Assembly (NCBI RefSeq): GCF_016107655.1
Contig: NZ_JABASX010000006.1
Location: 186,001-250,000 of the forward strand
DNA: 64,000 nt
From: Brevibacterium antiquum
GTDB lineage: Bacteria > Actinomycetota > Actinomycetes > Actinomycetales > Brevibacteriaceae
Reading direction: 5' to 3'
Part shown: in pieces, positions 40,409 through 53,311 of the stretch
How the letters are laid out: the number at the start of each line of letters is the position of its first letter
Numbering within the stretch: the stretch's first letter is position 1
Program-made: the position numbers and the translations under genes
Notes under the pieces: model-generated
Databases searched by the model: none
What the model was told of the DNA's origin: nothing
Seen by the model: the letters and a program-made list of their open reading frames with translations, nothing else

Positions 40409-42225
40409 CGTGCGCTCCCCCGCCCTTGTGAGTATTCGGCTCTGAGTTCCTTGCGAGCCAGCTTCCCATAGGCGGTGACGGGCATCGCCGCGACGAAATG
40501 GATCTCCTTGGGCACCTTATACGCCGCCAGCGTGGACTTGCACAGCGCACGCAGACGCTCGCTCGGGTCCGTTCCGGCGCTCGGGGCGGTGCTGGGGTCG
40601 GCACTCGGGTCGGCGCCCGGGTCGGCGCCGGCATTCGACTTGCCGCCGCTGCTCGCCTGCTCGACGATCGCGATTCCGATCTCTCCCCACTGCGCATCGG
40701 GCACGCCCACGACGACGGCCTGAGCCACCTCGGCGTCGGTGAGAAGAAGCTCCTCGATCTCACGCGGGTACACATTCGACCCACCGGAGATGTACATATC
40801 GGATTTGCGGCCGGTGAGGAACAGGAAACCCGACTCGTCGAGGTAGCCGACGTCGCCGGTGTGGAAGACGCCATGGGCGAAGGATTCGGCGTTGGCGTCG
40901 GCGCGTCCCAGGTAGCCGGCGCAGACAGTGGGCCCGCCCACGCAGACCTCGCCCTGCTCACCGGATGAAAGTTCGGCTCCGGTCTCGTCGAGGATGATGA
41001 TGTCGACTCCGGTGCGGGCTCTGCCACAGGTGCCGATGCCGGCGGAGTCGACGGGAATCGTTCCGTGCTCCTCGGGGCGCAGGACTGTGATCGCACCGGT
41101 CACCTCGGCGAGGCCGAAGTACTGCACCAAGCAGGGACCAAGGCGTTGAAGGGCCCGTGACTGGTCGGCTGCGAGCATCGGAGCACCCGCGTAGATGACC
41201 CGCTTGAGGCTGTGATCGCCCGGCCCGCGGTCTGCGGGGTAACCGGCGACGATGCGGTTGAGAATGGTCGGGACCGTGAAGGCGTTGGTGATCTCATAGC
41301 CGTCGATCGAGTCCCACAGGGTGGCCGAATCGACCTTGCCACCAGGGTGGATGACCGACGGTGTGCCGCCGAATACCTGCGCGAGCATATGGATTCCCGC
41401 CCCATGTGACAGAGGCGCGAGCACGAGCGAGGCCCCGTTCTCGTCCTCGGTGGGAAAGAGATCGCAGCGATGATTCATGAGCACGGCGCCGAGGTGACGG
41501 TGCGTGAACGTCGCGGCCTTGGGTTTGCCCGTGGACCCGGAGGTGAAGAAGTACCAGCAGGGGTCATCCTCCTCGACCGCGAATTCTCCGATCTCGTCAC
41601 GTGCCGCAGCCGCAGCAGTCGGCGACGACGCGTCGCCCTGGGCAGCCGAGCTCGAGCGGACCCCTTCTCCGTCCGCTTCCATCGAGCGGACCACTTCGCG
41701 TCGAGAGGACCCTTTATAGCCTGCTCGTTCGACGCTAACTGGTCCGCTCGATGAGGGCAGTTCATGTGGCAGCTCGCCGATCCACAGCACGGCACCGGTG
41801 AAGCCTGCCTGCTTCAGCGCTTCAACGAAGTCAGCGTGGGCGCGGTCGACGATGACGGCTGCGGGTGCGACATCGGACGAGATGCTCAGCAGTTCCTCGG
41901 TCGACAGGGCCGCATTCGGTGGGGCGATGACGGCACCGGCACGGATGATGCCCCAGAAGGACTGGATCACCTCGGCGTGGTTGGCCGAGACGAGGAGGAC
42001 GGTGTCACGCCTGCCCACTCCCCCGTCTTGGAGGGCCAGTGCCAGTGCCTCTGCCCGGTCGTCGAGTTCCCGCCAGGTCCAGCGCACTGAGTGGTCGTCG
42101 TCGATGACCGCGGTGCGGTCGGGGATCCGACGGGCCGTCTGGGTGAGGAAGCGGGAGACGTTGACCCCTCGCCGAGGTGTGGGTGTGAAGTCCTTGGCCG
42201 GCGAGGTCTGGGAGATGGCGCGCAT
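40405..42225 (-). CDS. AMP-binding acyl-CoA ligase with two in-frame low-complexity insertions
   Basis: This 606-aa adenylate-forming enzyme has YFFTSGSTGKPKAATFTH (P-loop), VQYFGLAEVTGAITVL (A5), FHTGDVGYLDESGFLFLTGR (A7/A8) and the C-terminal catalytic Lys588 in VTAYGKLARKEL. It is ~80 aa longer than the usual 520-540. The excess lies at residues ~158-211 (41593-41754), a stretch holding a 14-bp inverted repeat, and ~525-554 (40564-40653), an ADPS-type repeat. Both are at surface loops. It overlaps the thiolase stop by 1 nt (TGATG). Ligase, SDR and thiolase together imply CoA activation and beta-oxidation of the acid imported by the TRAP system. Confidence 0.9.
   Translation of the reverse strand: MRAISQTSPAKDFTPTPRRGVNVSRFLTQTARRIPDRTAVIDDDHSVRWTWRELDDRAEALALALQDGGVGRRDTVLLVSANHAEVIQSFWGIIRAGAVIAPPNAALSTEELLSISSDVAPAAVIVDRAHADFVEALKQAGFTGAVLWIGELPHELPSSSGPVSVERAGYKGSSRREVVRSMEADGEGVRSSSAAQGDASSPTAAAAARDEIGEFAVEEDDPCWYFFTSGSTGKPKAATFTHRHLGAVLMNHRCDLFPTEDENGASLVLAPLSHGAGIHMLAQVFGGTPSVIHPGGKVDSATLWDSIDGYEITNAFTVPTILNRIVAGYPADRGPGDHSLKRVIYAGAPMLAADQSRALQRLGPCLVQYFGLAEVTGAITVLRPEEHGTIPVDSAGIGTCGRARTGVDIIILDETGAELSSGEQGEVCVGGPTVCAGYLGRADANAESFAHGVFHTGDVGYLDESGFLFLTGRKSDMYISGGSNVYPREIEELLLTDAEVAQAVVVGVPDAQWGEIGIAIVEQASSGGKSNAGADPGADPSADPSTAPSAGTDPSERLRALCKSTLAAYKVPKEIHFVAAMPVTAYGKLARKELRAEYSQGRGSAR
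41680..41753. repeat. 14-bp inverted repeat inside the acyl-CoA ligase gene
   Basis: CATCGAGCGGACCA (41680-41693) and TGGTCCGCTCGATG (41740-41753) are perfect inverted copies flanking 46 bp. A further direct copy of the core CGAGCGGACC occurs at 41663-41672. The element coincides with the first extra segment of the ligase protein and looks like a small palindromic insertion read in frame. Confidence 0.6.
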
Positions 42226-43388
42226 CAGCGTGCGCGCTCGAGGATCGAGGCGAAGTTGGATACGGCGGCTCCGCCCATGTTGAAGACTCCGGCCAGTTGC
42301 GGATCTTTGATCTGGATGCCTGGTGAGCGGCCCGTGAGCTGGGCGGCGGCGAGCGCGTGCATGGAGACTCCGGTGGCGCCGATCGGGTGGCCCTTGGCCT
42401 TGAGTCCGCCGGAGGCGTTGACCGGCAGCCGTCCACCGACCGCAGTGGTTCCGTCGTCGATGAGGCGGTGGCCCTGGCCGGGTGCGGCGAGTCCGAAGGC
42501 TTCGTATTCGAGGAGTTCGGCGATGGTGAAGCAGTCGTGGGTCTCAAGCAGGTCGAGGTCGAAGATGTTGACGTCCGCGGCCTTCAGCGCCTGGTTCATG
42601 GCGGCCCGGCCCCCGGCGAACTCCAGCGGATCACGCTTCGACAGCGGCAAGTAGTCGTTGGCGTTGCCCATGCCGCGCCAGGTCACGGCCTGCGGTGCTG
42701 AGGCGGCGACATCCTCGGCAGCCATGACAAGAGCGACTGCTCCGTCGGAGACCATCGAGCAGTCGGTGCGGCGCAGTGGTTCCGCGACATAGGGGTTCTT
42801 CGCCGAGACCGTGTTGCAGAACTCGAAGCCGAGGTCCTTCTGCATGTGGGCAAGCGGATTGTGGGAGCCATTGGCATGATTCTTCGCGGCAATCCTGGCC
42901 AGGGTTTCCGAGTGGTCACCGTAGCGATCGAAGTACTGGCGGGCGATCTCTCCGAAGACACCGGCGAATGACTTGAAGTGCTCCTCTTCTTCCCGGTAGC
43001 TGGCACTGAGCAGGACCTCGTTGACGTCATGACCCGATGCCTGGGTCATACGTTCTGCCCCGATGACCAGGGCAGTCTTATGCCGGCCGGCGGCAATGGA
43101 ATCATGGGCGGCGAAGACCGCGGTCGAGCCCGTGGCACAGGCATTCTCATGCCGGTGCGCTGGTGTGAGGGCCAGTTCGGGGAAGACGACCCCGGGAAGC
43201 GCTGCCTCGAATCCCTGCTTGGACAGACCGTTGTTGTAGACGCCGACGTGGATGACGTCGATGTCGGCCGGTTCGAGCTCCGCATCGGCAATGGCCCCTC
43301 GGGCGACCTCGGCCATCATCTCGGGAAGAGGAGATTCGGAACGTCCGAACTTTCCGTGGGACCAACCGATGATCGCAGGCTTGGGCAT
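42225..43388 (-). CDS. Thiolase family protein (SCP-x / lipid-transfer type)
   Basis: This ~387-aa enzyme matches the SCP-x-like thiolases: RHENACATGSTAVFAAHDSI with nucleophile Cys84, DLLETHDCFTIAELLEYEAF with the HDCF motif, and NASGGLKAKGHPIGATGVSM with the catalytic His. This group lacks the second Cys-Gly motif of classical thiolases, as here, and acts in branched or sterol-type side-chain cleavage. AAAGGAG lies 5 nt before the ATG at 43388. It is the first gene of the ligase-SDR-TRAP series. No MaoC or acyl-CoA dehydrogenase accompanies it, so it may only do the thiolytic step. Confidence 0.88.
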   Translation of the reverse strand: MPKPAIIGWSHGKFGRSESPLPEMMAEVARGAIADAELEPADIDVIHVGVYNNGLSKQGFEAALPGVVFPELALTPAHRHENACATGSTAVFAAHDSIAAGRHKTALVIGAERMTQASGHDVNEVLLSASYREEEEHFKSFAGVFGEIARQYFDRYGDHSETLARIAAKNHANGSHNPLAHMQKDLGFEFCNTVSAKNPYVAEPLRRTDCSMVSDGAVALVMAAEDVAASAPQAVTWRGMGNANDYLPLSKRDPLEFAGGRAAMNQALKAADVNIFDLDLLETHDCFTIAELLEYEAFGLAAPGQGHRLIDDGTTAVGGRLPVNASGGLKAKGHPIGATGVSMHALAAAQLTGRSPGIQIKDPQLAGVFNMGGAAVSNFASILERAR

Positions 43389-43528
43389 GGACACTCCTTT
43401 GGGTCCGCCACCGAGGTGGGGAAGTCGACAGTAACTCTTGCTGTCATACTTTCGTCAGTCCCAGTTATCGGTCAATACGAATCCACCATATGGAACACCG
43501 GTGGCCTGGCACCCCCAGCCCACTTTGG

Positions 43529-43596
43529 CGAACCAACGCCGCCCTGCCGAGACACACATGTCTGCACAGGTGTCTCGGCAGGGCGGCGTTGGTTCG
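43529..43596 (-). terminator. Hairpin with 27-bp perfect arms
   Basis: The arms 43529-43555 (starts CGAACCAACGCCGCCCTGCC) and 43570-43596 are perfect complements around a 14-nt loop. It begins 38 nt downstream of the dimethylglycine oxidase stop on the minus strand and likely ends the betaine operon. No T-tract is present. Confidence 0.75.
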
Positions 43597-43633
43597 ATGA
43601 TGTCGGTGCGGGGCTCCTCAGCTCTTCTTCTCG

Positions 43634-47873
<4,240 letters not shown>

Positions 47874-47877
<4 letters not shown>

Positions 47878-49178
47878 TCCACGTGCTCCCGCATCCGAGT
47901 CACGTACCAGTTGATGAAGGCTTCGACCTGGTATTCGCTCTTCATATAGGGGCCCTGCTCGTAGAACGGGCTCCTCGCACCCTGCTGGCACAGTTCCACG
48001 AAGTTCTTGTCCTGCAGGTTCGTCTGCTTCCACGTGTGTGTCAGCGTCTCGAGATCGTAGTCGACACCTTCGACGGCATCGTCGGCGACGAGCCAGGTCG
48101 TGCGCACCTGAGTCTGGTGAGCATTGATCGGAAGCACCGTAAAGGTCACGACATGATCGCCGAGGAGGTGGAACCAGCTGTTGGGCTGCAGATGCATGGA
48201 GCAGCGACCCAAGCGAAAATCGGGAAGATCGCCGAGGAGCTTCTTCGACAGGCGTCTGCCGTCGGCTGAGAACGACTCTCCCTGCCCATCGAGGGATTCG
48301 CGTGAGATCCGGATTCCGGCGATGCGGGTGTCGAGTTCCTCGACGACTTCATAGGGCAGCCCGTAGCGACGGCACCGGTATTCCAGTGAGGCCTGCGCCT
48401 GCTGATTGCGGTCCCAGACGTCCTCGAGGTGGGCGGGGATCGTGTCATCGGTCAGCCCCCAGGTCGGGAACAGGGCGCAGGCAAGCTCCGGGTGACCGTC
48501 GCAGTGGTAGCACTCGCGGTTGTTCTCCATCACGAGTTTCCAGTTGGCCTCCTCGATGATGTTCTGCTGATACGCCACCTTCGTCTTCGCCAGCTCGTGC
48601 GGGGCGACATAGGGTGCGAAGATCGCGGCGGTGTCGTCGAAGTCGGCCGGGGGCTCATCGGCCAGGCACAGGAAGACGAGTCCCGCGACGATCTTCCCGT
48701 GCGCACGCTTGAGCGAGTAGCAGGCCTTGTCGAACTCCATCTCACCCGGCGCCGAGGCGTGGATGAGCTGGCCATCGGGCGAGTACGTCCACGAGTGGTA
48801 CCCGCAGACCAGGTTGCCCGTGGTGCCGGCGGCCTCGGTGAGGACGCGGGCGCCGCGGTGGCGGCACACATTGTGTAAGACGTTGACTCCGCCGTCGTCG
48901 GTGCGCAGCACGAGAAGGGAGTAGGGGCCGTAGTCGAGGGTGACATAATCCCCGGGCTCTGGAATCTCTGCAACGCTGCAGGCGAAGACCCAGTTCTGTC
49001 CGAAGATGGCCTGCATATCGAGGTTGAAGAGATGGTCATCGGTGTAGAACGGAGCCTCGAGAGAGAATCCGGTGCGTCGCGTGTCGAGCAGTGAACGGAT
49101 CTCATCAAGTCTCTCTGCGCTGAAGCCGGCAGGGAAGCCCTTCTTCGTCGGCGCCAGATTCACTGCGGTCAATTCCAT
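47874..49178 (-). CDS. gbcA: Glycine betaine monooxygenase Rieske subunit (GbcA-like)
   Basis: This ~434-aa Rieske oxygenase has the cluster ligands Cys105, His107, Cys125 and His128 (VCRHRGARV and LVCGYHSWTY) and the mononuclear iron site around VMENNRECYHCDGHPELA (His225, His229). It converts glycine betaine to dimethylglycine and formaldehyde. The assignment is supported by the adjoining reductase and dimethylglycine oxidase, though some Rieske proteins here act on stachydrine or carnitine. AAGGGAG directly touches the ATG at 49178, which is too close, so translation may instead start at the TTG at 49172, 6 nt after that site. It is divergent from a LysR regulator. Confidence 0.85.
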
Positions 49179-49319
49179 CTCCCTTGATGTCTGCTGCTGT
49201 GCTGCACAGCGCGTCGGCTTCGGCTCCCTGCTCGGAGCACAGTGCCTCGATCCGTGCTGTCACAAACGACACTAGCGACCTGAACACTGCAGGAAAAGCG
49301 GGAGATTCTGATTAATTAT

Positions 49320-49336
49320 ATGCGGTTTATCCGCAT
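49320..49336. promoter_or_regulatory. Palindrome between gbcA-like gene and LysR regulator
   Basis: ATGCGGTTTATCCGCAT has perfect 6-bp arms (ATGCGG/CCGCAT) and a 5-nt centre. It lies 21 bp before the LysR start and ~140 bp before the gbcA-like start. A LysR operator is likely. Confidence 0.6.
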
Positions 49337-49345
49337 GGTTCGGGG

Positions 49346-49357
49346 CACAATGGTGTC
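49346..49357 (+). promoter_or_regulatory. -10-like CACAAT of a probable leaderless lysR-type transcript
   Basis: CACAAT (49346-49351) ends 6 nt before the ATG at 49358, which lacks a Shine-Dalgarno site. The box matches the -10 consensus only moderately. Confidence 0.35.
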
Positions 49358-50299
49358 ATGATCGATCCGCGTCTCATCACGCTTCGCACATTCGCCGCCT
49401 GTGGTACCGTCGCCGCCACGGCCGAGCTCACCGGCTACTCGCCTTCGGCCGTCTCCGGACAGCTGCGCGAGCTCCAGCATTCACTGGGAATGACGCTGCT
49501 CGTCAAGGACGGGCGAGGGTTGCGCCTGACCGCGACGGGTCGGCATCTTGTCCGCCGCTCCGACCGACTCATCGCCGAGTGGGAGGAGATTCGAGCCTCG
49601 TCCCTGACGGCCGGCGACCACACCCCCTCACATTTCGGCATCGGCGGGTTCTCCACCGCTTCGTCGAACCTCCTCGCCCCATTGGCTGCGAAGCTGCGTG
49701 GGGCTCACCCTGATGTCGGAGTCCACGTGATCGAGGCCAGCCCGGCACGCTGCTTCGAGCTCCTCGTGGCTGAACGCATCGACCTCGCGGTGGTGGTCGC
49801 GATGCAGGGTGAGGTTCAGGTCGAGGAGGACCCGCGTTTCGACAAGATCGATCTCCTCGACGATCCGCTCGACGTCATGGTCCCTTCCGACCACGAGGTG
49901 GCTGAGCGTGAGTCGGTCTCTCTCGCGGAGCTCGCCGGGGAGGAATGGATCAGTGCCGGACCCGGCTCGCCGTATCACGCGCTGTTCGTTGCGGCGTTCA
50001 CTGCGGCCGGCGTCACCCCAACCGTCGCCCACGAGACCATCGAGTGGGAGACGTCTGCCGCACTCGTCGGTGCGGGAGTCGGAGTCAGCCTCATTCCGCG
50101 GCTGGCCAGTTCACTGGGTGAGGCGAATGTGACACGGGTTCGACTCAGCGGCTCCGGGAGGCTGAGTCGGAAGATCATCGCCGCCGTCAGAGCGGGCAGC
50201 CGGGACTCGCCATTCATCAAAGAATCACTGGCGCACCTGCGAACGACCTCGCGGCACATCCTCTCAACCCGCCTCGATGAGACGCCCGCGACGGCCTGA
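49358..50299 (+). CDS. LysR family transcriptional regulator of the betaine locus
   Basis: This 313-aa regulator has the LysR HTH (LRTFAACGTVAATAELTGYS, PSAVSGQLRELQHSLGMTLL, LRLTATGRHLVRRSDRLIAE) and an effector domain (FGIGGFSTASSNLLAPLAAK, LLVAERIDLAVVVAMQGEVQ, TAALVGAGVGVSLIPRLASS-like segment). The S-G-Q-L instead of S-R-Q-I in the recognition helix is notable. Divergence from the oxygenase genes and the palindrome at 49320 suggest it controls betaine demethylation, perhaps sensing betaine or dimethylglycine (inference). Confidence 0.87.
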   Translation: MIDPRLITLRTFAACGTVAATAELTGYSPSAVSGQLRELQHSLGMTLLVKDGRGLRLTATGRHLVRRSDRLIAEWEEIRASSLTAGDHTPSHFGIGGFSTASSNLLAPLAAKLRGAHPDVGVHVIEASPARCFELLVAERIDLAVVVAMQGEVQVEEDPRFDKIDLLDDPLDVMVPSDHEVAERESVSLAELAGEEWISAGPGSPYHALFVAAFTAAGVTPTVAHETIEWETSAALVGAGVGVSLIPRLASSLGEANVTRVRLSGSGRLSRKIIAAVRAGSRDSPFIKESLAHLRTTSRHILSTRLDETPATA

Positions 50300-50354
50300 C
50301 GTGGGTAGTCTCGGGCTGCAGGACGGCCGGGACGGCCTGACGTGGGTGGTCTCG
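50290..50354. repeat. 24-bp direct repeat, 41 bp apart
   Basis: GACGGCCTGACGTGGGTRGT plus CTCG occurs at 50290-50313 and 50331-50354 with one mismatch. The first copy overlaps the stop codon of the LysR gene. The space between carries GGACGGCCGG, a further partial copy. Confidence 0.65.
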
Positions 50355-50536
50355 AGGTACGGGACCGGACCTATTGACAGAAGTCTCCCGTGACCGCGAG
50401 ACTGCTCGTACGTCTGATAACAGACTGATATTTCAGGAACCGTCGGCGCTTCCTGACCGCCTTTTCGCCCACCGACCATGGGACGACGACGCTTCTTGGA
50501 CATCGACAGCGGTGCGACACAGATGGAGACTCAACG

Positions 50537-51751
50537 ATGAGCAACAAGGCAATCAGCTACGCAGGCCCCGGCAAGGTCGAGGTCATCGACACCGAATATC
50601 CCGAGTTCGTCCTCAAGGACGGGCCCGGCGTCCATCCCGCCAATGTCGGCCGCAAGGTCGATCACGGCGTCATCCTCAAGACCGTAGCCACGAACATCTG
50701 CGGCTCCGACCAGCACATGGTCCGCGGCCGCACCACTGCACCCGAAGGGCTCGTCCTCGGCCACGAGATCACCGGCGAGGTCGTCGAAGTCGGCCGTGAC
50801 GTCGAATTCGTCAAGGTCGGAGACCTCGTCTCGGTGCCGTTCAACATCTCCTGCGGTCGCTGCCGGAACTGCATCGAACGCCAGACCGGCATCTGCCTCA
50901 ACGTCAATCCCGACCGCCCGGGCTCGGCCTACGGCTATGTCGACATGGGCGGATGGGTCGGCGGACAGGCCGAATACGTCCTCGTCCCCTACGCCGACTG
51001 GAACGTCCTGAAGTTCCCGGACAAGGACCAGGCGATGGAGAAGATCCTCGATCTTGCCATGCTCTCCGACATCTTCCCCACAGGCTTCCACGGTGCAATC
51101 GGCGCCGGCGTCACGATCGGTTCGACGGTCTACGTCGCCGGTGCGGGTCCGGTCGGAATCGCTGCGGCCACCTCGGCGCAGCTGCTCGGCGCTTCGGTCG
51201 TCATCGTCGGCGATCTCAATGAGGACAGGCTCGCACAGGCACGCGGCTTCGGGTGTGAGACCGTCGACGTATCCAAGGGCGACCCGAAGGATCAGATCGA
51301 GCAGATCCTGGGCACCCCCGAGGTCGACTGCGGCATCGACGCCGTGGGCTTCGAGGCCCGCGGCCACGGCAAGGATGCGGCGACAGAAGCCCCGGCGACC
51401 GTGCTCAACTCGCTCATGGACATCACCAGAGCCGGCGGCAGCCTGGGCATCCCGGGCCTCTACGTCACCGGCGACCCGGGCGCAGCCGATGAGGCAGCCC
51501 AGCAGGGATCGCTGTCGATGCGCTTCGGCCTCGGGTTCGCGAAGTCACACGTCTTCGTCACCGGCCAGTGCCCGGTCATGAAGTACAACCGCGGTCTGAT
51601 GCACGCGATCCTGAGCGACAAGGTCACGATCGCAAAGAACGTCAACGCCACCCCGATCGCCCTCACCGACGCCCCGCAGGGCTACGCGGACTTCGACTCG
51701 GGTGTCGCCAAGAAGTTCGTCCTCGATCCCCACGGCATGATCAAGGCCTGA
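50537..51751 (+). CDS. fdhA: Glutathione-independent formaldehyde dehydrogenase (FdhA type)
   Basis: This 404-aa zinc MDR enzyme has the catalytic-zinc set Cys55, His76 and Glu77 (TNICGSDQHMVRGRTTAPEG and LGHEITGEVVEVG) and the structural-zinc cysteines 105, 108, 111 and 119 (CGRCRNCIERQTGIC). The cofactor loop is GAGPVGIAAATSAQLLGASV. The extra ~40 residues and PGSAYGYVDMGGWVGGQAE are features of the Pseudomonas-type formaldehyde dismutase/dehydrogenase. It oxidises formaldehyde to formate with tightly bound NAD. GGAG lies 8 nt before the ATG. It sits next to genes releasing formaldehyde from betaine, so detoxification is the likely role, though it could also act on other aldehydes. Confidence 0.88.
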   Translation: MSNKAISYAGPGKVEVIDTEYPEFVLKDGPGVHPANVGRKVDHGVILKTVATNICGSDQHMVRGRTTAPEGLVLGHEITGEVVEVGRDVEFVKVGDLVSVPFNISCGRCRNCIERQTGICLNVNPDRPGSAYGYVDMGGWVGGQAEYVLVPYADWNVLKFPDKDQAMEKILDLAMLSDIFPTGFHGAIGAGVTIGSTVYVAGAGPVGIAAATSAQLLGASVVIVGDLNEDRLAQARGFGCETVDVSKGDPKDQIEQILGTPEVDCGIDAVGFEARGHGKDAATEAPATVLNSLMDITRAGGSLGIPGLYVTGDPGAADEAAQQGSLSMRFGLGFAKSHVFVTGQCPVMKYNRGLMHAILSDKVTIAKNVNATPIALTDAPQGYADFDSGVAKKFVLDPHGMIKA

Positions 51752-51815
51752 GGAATCCGGACACTGGGGGCGCACGGCCTCCAGGGCACGAGGGAGCCAC
51801 AACCCTCTACCCAGC

Positions 51816-51875
51816 AACGGTTGGTAACTTCTGCTTGCAGAGCTGAAATTCTTCGAGCAGAGGTTACCAACCGTT
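51816..51875. terminator. First of two tandem hairpins after fdhA
   Basis: AACGGTTGGTAACTTCTGCT (51816-51835) pairs with 51856-51875 at 19 of 20 positions around a 20-nt loop. It lies 64 nt downstream of the fdhA stop. Confidence 0.65.
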
Positions 51876-51890
51876 CGCCGCCTCTTCGTC

Positions 51891-51958
51891 GAAACGCGGG
51901 CGCTGCGCCGAGCACCAGGGTTCTTTGCACCCAGGTCTCGGCGCAGCGCCCGCGTTTC
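51891..51958. terminator. Second tandem hairpin, 22-bp perfect arms
   Basis: The arms 51891-51912 (starts GAAACGCGGGCGCTGCGCCG) and 51937-51958 are perfect complements around a 24-nt loop. It lies 31 nt from the stop of the convergent amidohydrolase gene, so each convergent gene has its own hairpin. Confidence 0.7.
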
Positions 51959-51989
51959 AGTGCTTCACTCTCAGGCCCTACGCGCAGCC

Positions 51990-53186
51990 CTAGCTCACCT
52001 CGTCGACCAGACGCGCGAACGCGAGGTGGGCCAGGGCTGCAGCCTGGTCGCCGAGGAGCCCGTCGTCGAAGACCACCCGGGGCGAATGGTTCGTCTCGGC
52101 GTTCGGGTCGACCCCCTCCGGCGTGGCTCCGAGGAACACGAACGTGCCCGGCACCTTCTCGAGCACATAGGAGAAGTCCTCCGAACCCATCCGCGGCACG
52201 GCCATTTCCTGAACGTGCTCGGTGCCGAAGACCTCGCCGAGACGGTCGAGGACGCGCCCTGTCTCGGCGGGGTTGTTCACGGTCACGGGGAAGCCGATTC
52301 GGAAATTCACCTCGGCGGTGCACCGGTGTGCCCGAGCAATGTTCTCGGCGATCTCGGGCACACGCTCCTGCAGCAGTGCGATGGAGTCTGCGGAGAGATA
52401 ACGGACCGAGGCGGTGAGCTTCGCGCTGTCCGGGATGATATTGCTGGCCTGTGAGCCCTCGAGCTGCGTCACGGAGACGACGATGGGATCGAAGATGTCG
52501 AAGGACCGAGTCGTCATCGTGTTCAGGGCGAGCGCGATTTCGGCGACCGCTGGGACCGGGTCTCGGGTGGCCTGCGGCTGGGAGCTGTGGCCGCCGGCGC
52601 CGTGAACGGTCAGATTGAGGTCGGCGAAGCCGGCCATGAGCGTGCCTGCCCTGGTCGTGAACCGGCCGCGCACATCGGCCTCGACGTGAATTCCGTAGGC
52701 GGCGATGACGGGGACACCGGCAGCCTCGAGCACACCCTCGACGATCATCGGCTCGGCTCCGCCTTCGACCTCCTCTGCGGGTTGGAACATGAACACGACG
52801 GACCCGGGCAGCTCCTCCCTGTGCGCGGCGAGCAGACGAGCGGCACCGACGAGCCCGGCGGTGTGCATATCGTGGCCGCAGGCGTGCATGTTGGCGTTCG
52901 TCGACGCATAGTCCAGACCGGTGTCTTCGACAACGGGCAGGGCATCCATATCTCCGCGCAGCAGCACTGCGGGTCCGGGACGACCGCCCTTGAGCACGGC
53001 GACGATCGAGGTCAGCGACTCCCCGGTGGTGATCTCAAGGCCCAGGTCGGCGAGCTCAGCCAGGACAGTCTTCTGAGTGAAAGGCAGCTGGTAGCCGAGC
53101 TCGGGATTGGCATGCAGGGTGCGGCGCAGGGCCCGGAGATCGCTCAGCAGGCTCTGAGCTTCGGTGCGAAAATCGGGAATGGACAT
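51990..53186 (-). CDS. M20D family amidohydrolase (N-acyl amino-acid hydrolase type)
   Basis: This 398-aa enzyme has the HipO/IAA-amidohydrolase motifs: LRRTLHANPELGYQLPFTQK, VLLRGDMDALPV, MHACGHDMHTAGLVGAARLL and VVFMFQPAEEVEGGAEPMI, with PRMGSEDFSYVLEKVPGTFV near the end. These hydrolyse N-acyl amino acids such as hippurate or acetyl-amino acids using two metal ions. GAGGAGAACC precedes the ATG. Its 5' flank holds a 25-bp tandem repeat. It has no obvious partner gene; the MarR gene 125 nt upstream reads the same way. Confidence 0.9.
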   Translation of the reverse strand: MSIPDFRTEAQSLLSDLRALRRTLHANPELGYQLPFTQKTVLAELADLGLEITTGESLTSIVAVLKGGRPGPAVLLRGDMDALPVVEDTGLDYASTNANMHACGHDMHTAGLVGAARLLAAHREELPGSVVFMFQPAEEVEGGAEPMIVEGVLEAAGVPVIAAYGIHVEADVRGRFTTRAGTLMAGFADLNLTVHGAGGHSSQPQATRDPVPAVAEIALALNTMTTRSFDIFDPIVVSVTQLEGSQASNIIPDSAKLTASVRYLSADSIALLQERVPEIAENIARAHRCTAEVNFRIGFPVTVNNPAETGRVLDRLGEVFGTEHVQEMAVPRMGSEDFSYVLEKVPGTFVFLGATPEGVDPNAETNHSPRVVFDDGLLGDQAAALAHLAFARLVDEVS

Positions 53187-53236
53187 GGTTCTCCTCTTCG
53201 AGTGATGGCTGGCTCAACGTCTCGCGTGCGGTTCGA

Positions 53237-53298
53237 TGCAGTGTGAGCGATGTGCGCAGGGTGCAGTGTGAGCGATGTGCGCAGGGTGCAGTGTGGGC
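53237..53298. repeat. 25-bp tandem repeat, 2.5 units
   Basis: The 25-bp unit starting TGCAGTGTGAGCGATGTGCG occurs at 53237-53261 and 53262-53286, followed by a partial copy TGCAGTGTGGGC. It sits between the amidohydrolase start and the MarR stop. Confidence 0.8.
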
Positions 53299-53311
53299 AG
53301 CGAACTCGACT

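Noticed and set aside
41680-41753. Insertion sequence ends inside the ligase gene
   Set aside because: Only 46 bp separate the inverted repeats, no transposase fits, and the ligase frame stays open; a small palindromic element is more likely.
50374-50402. sigma-70 promoter TTGACA before fdhA
   Set aside because: TTGACA (50374-50379) is perfect, but the sequence 17 bp downstream (CGAGAC) is a poor -10, so the promoter is not claimed.
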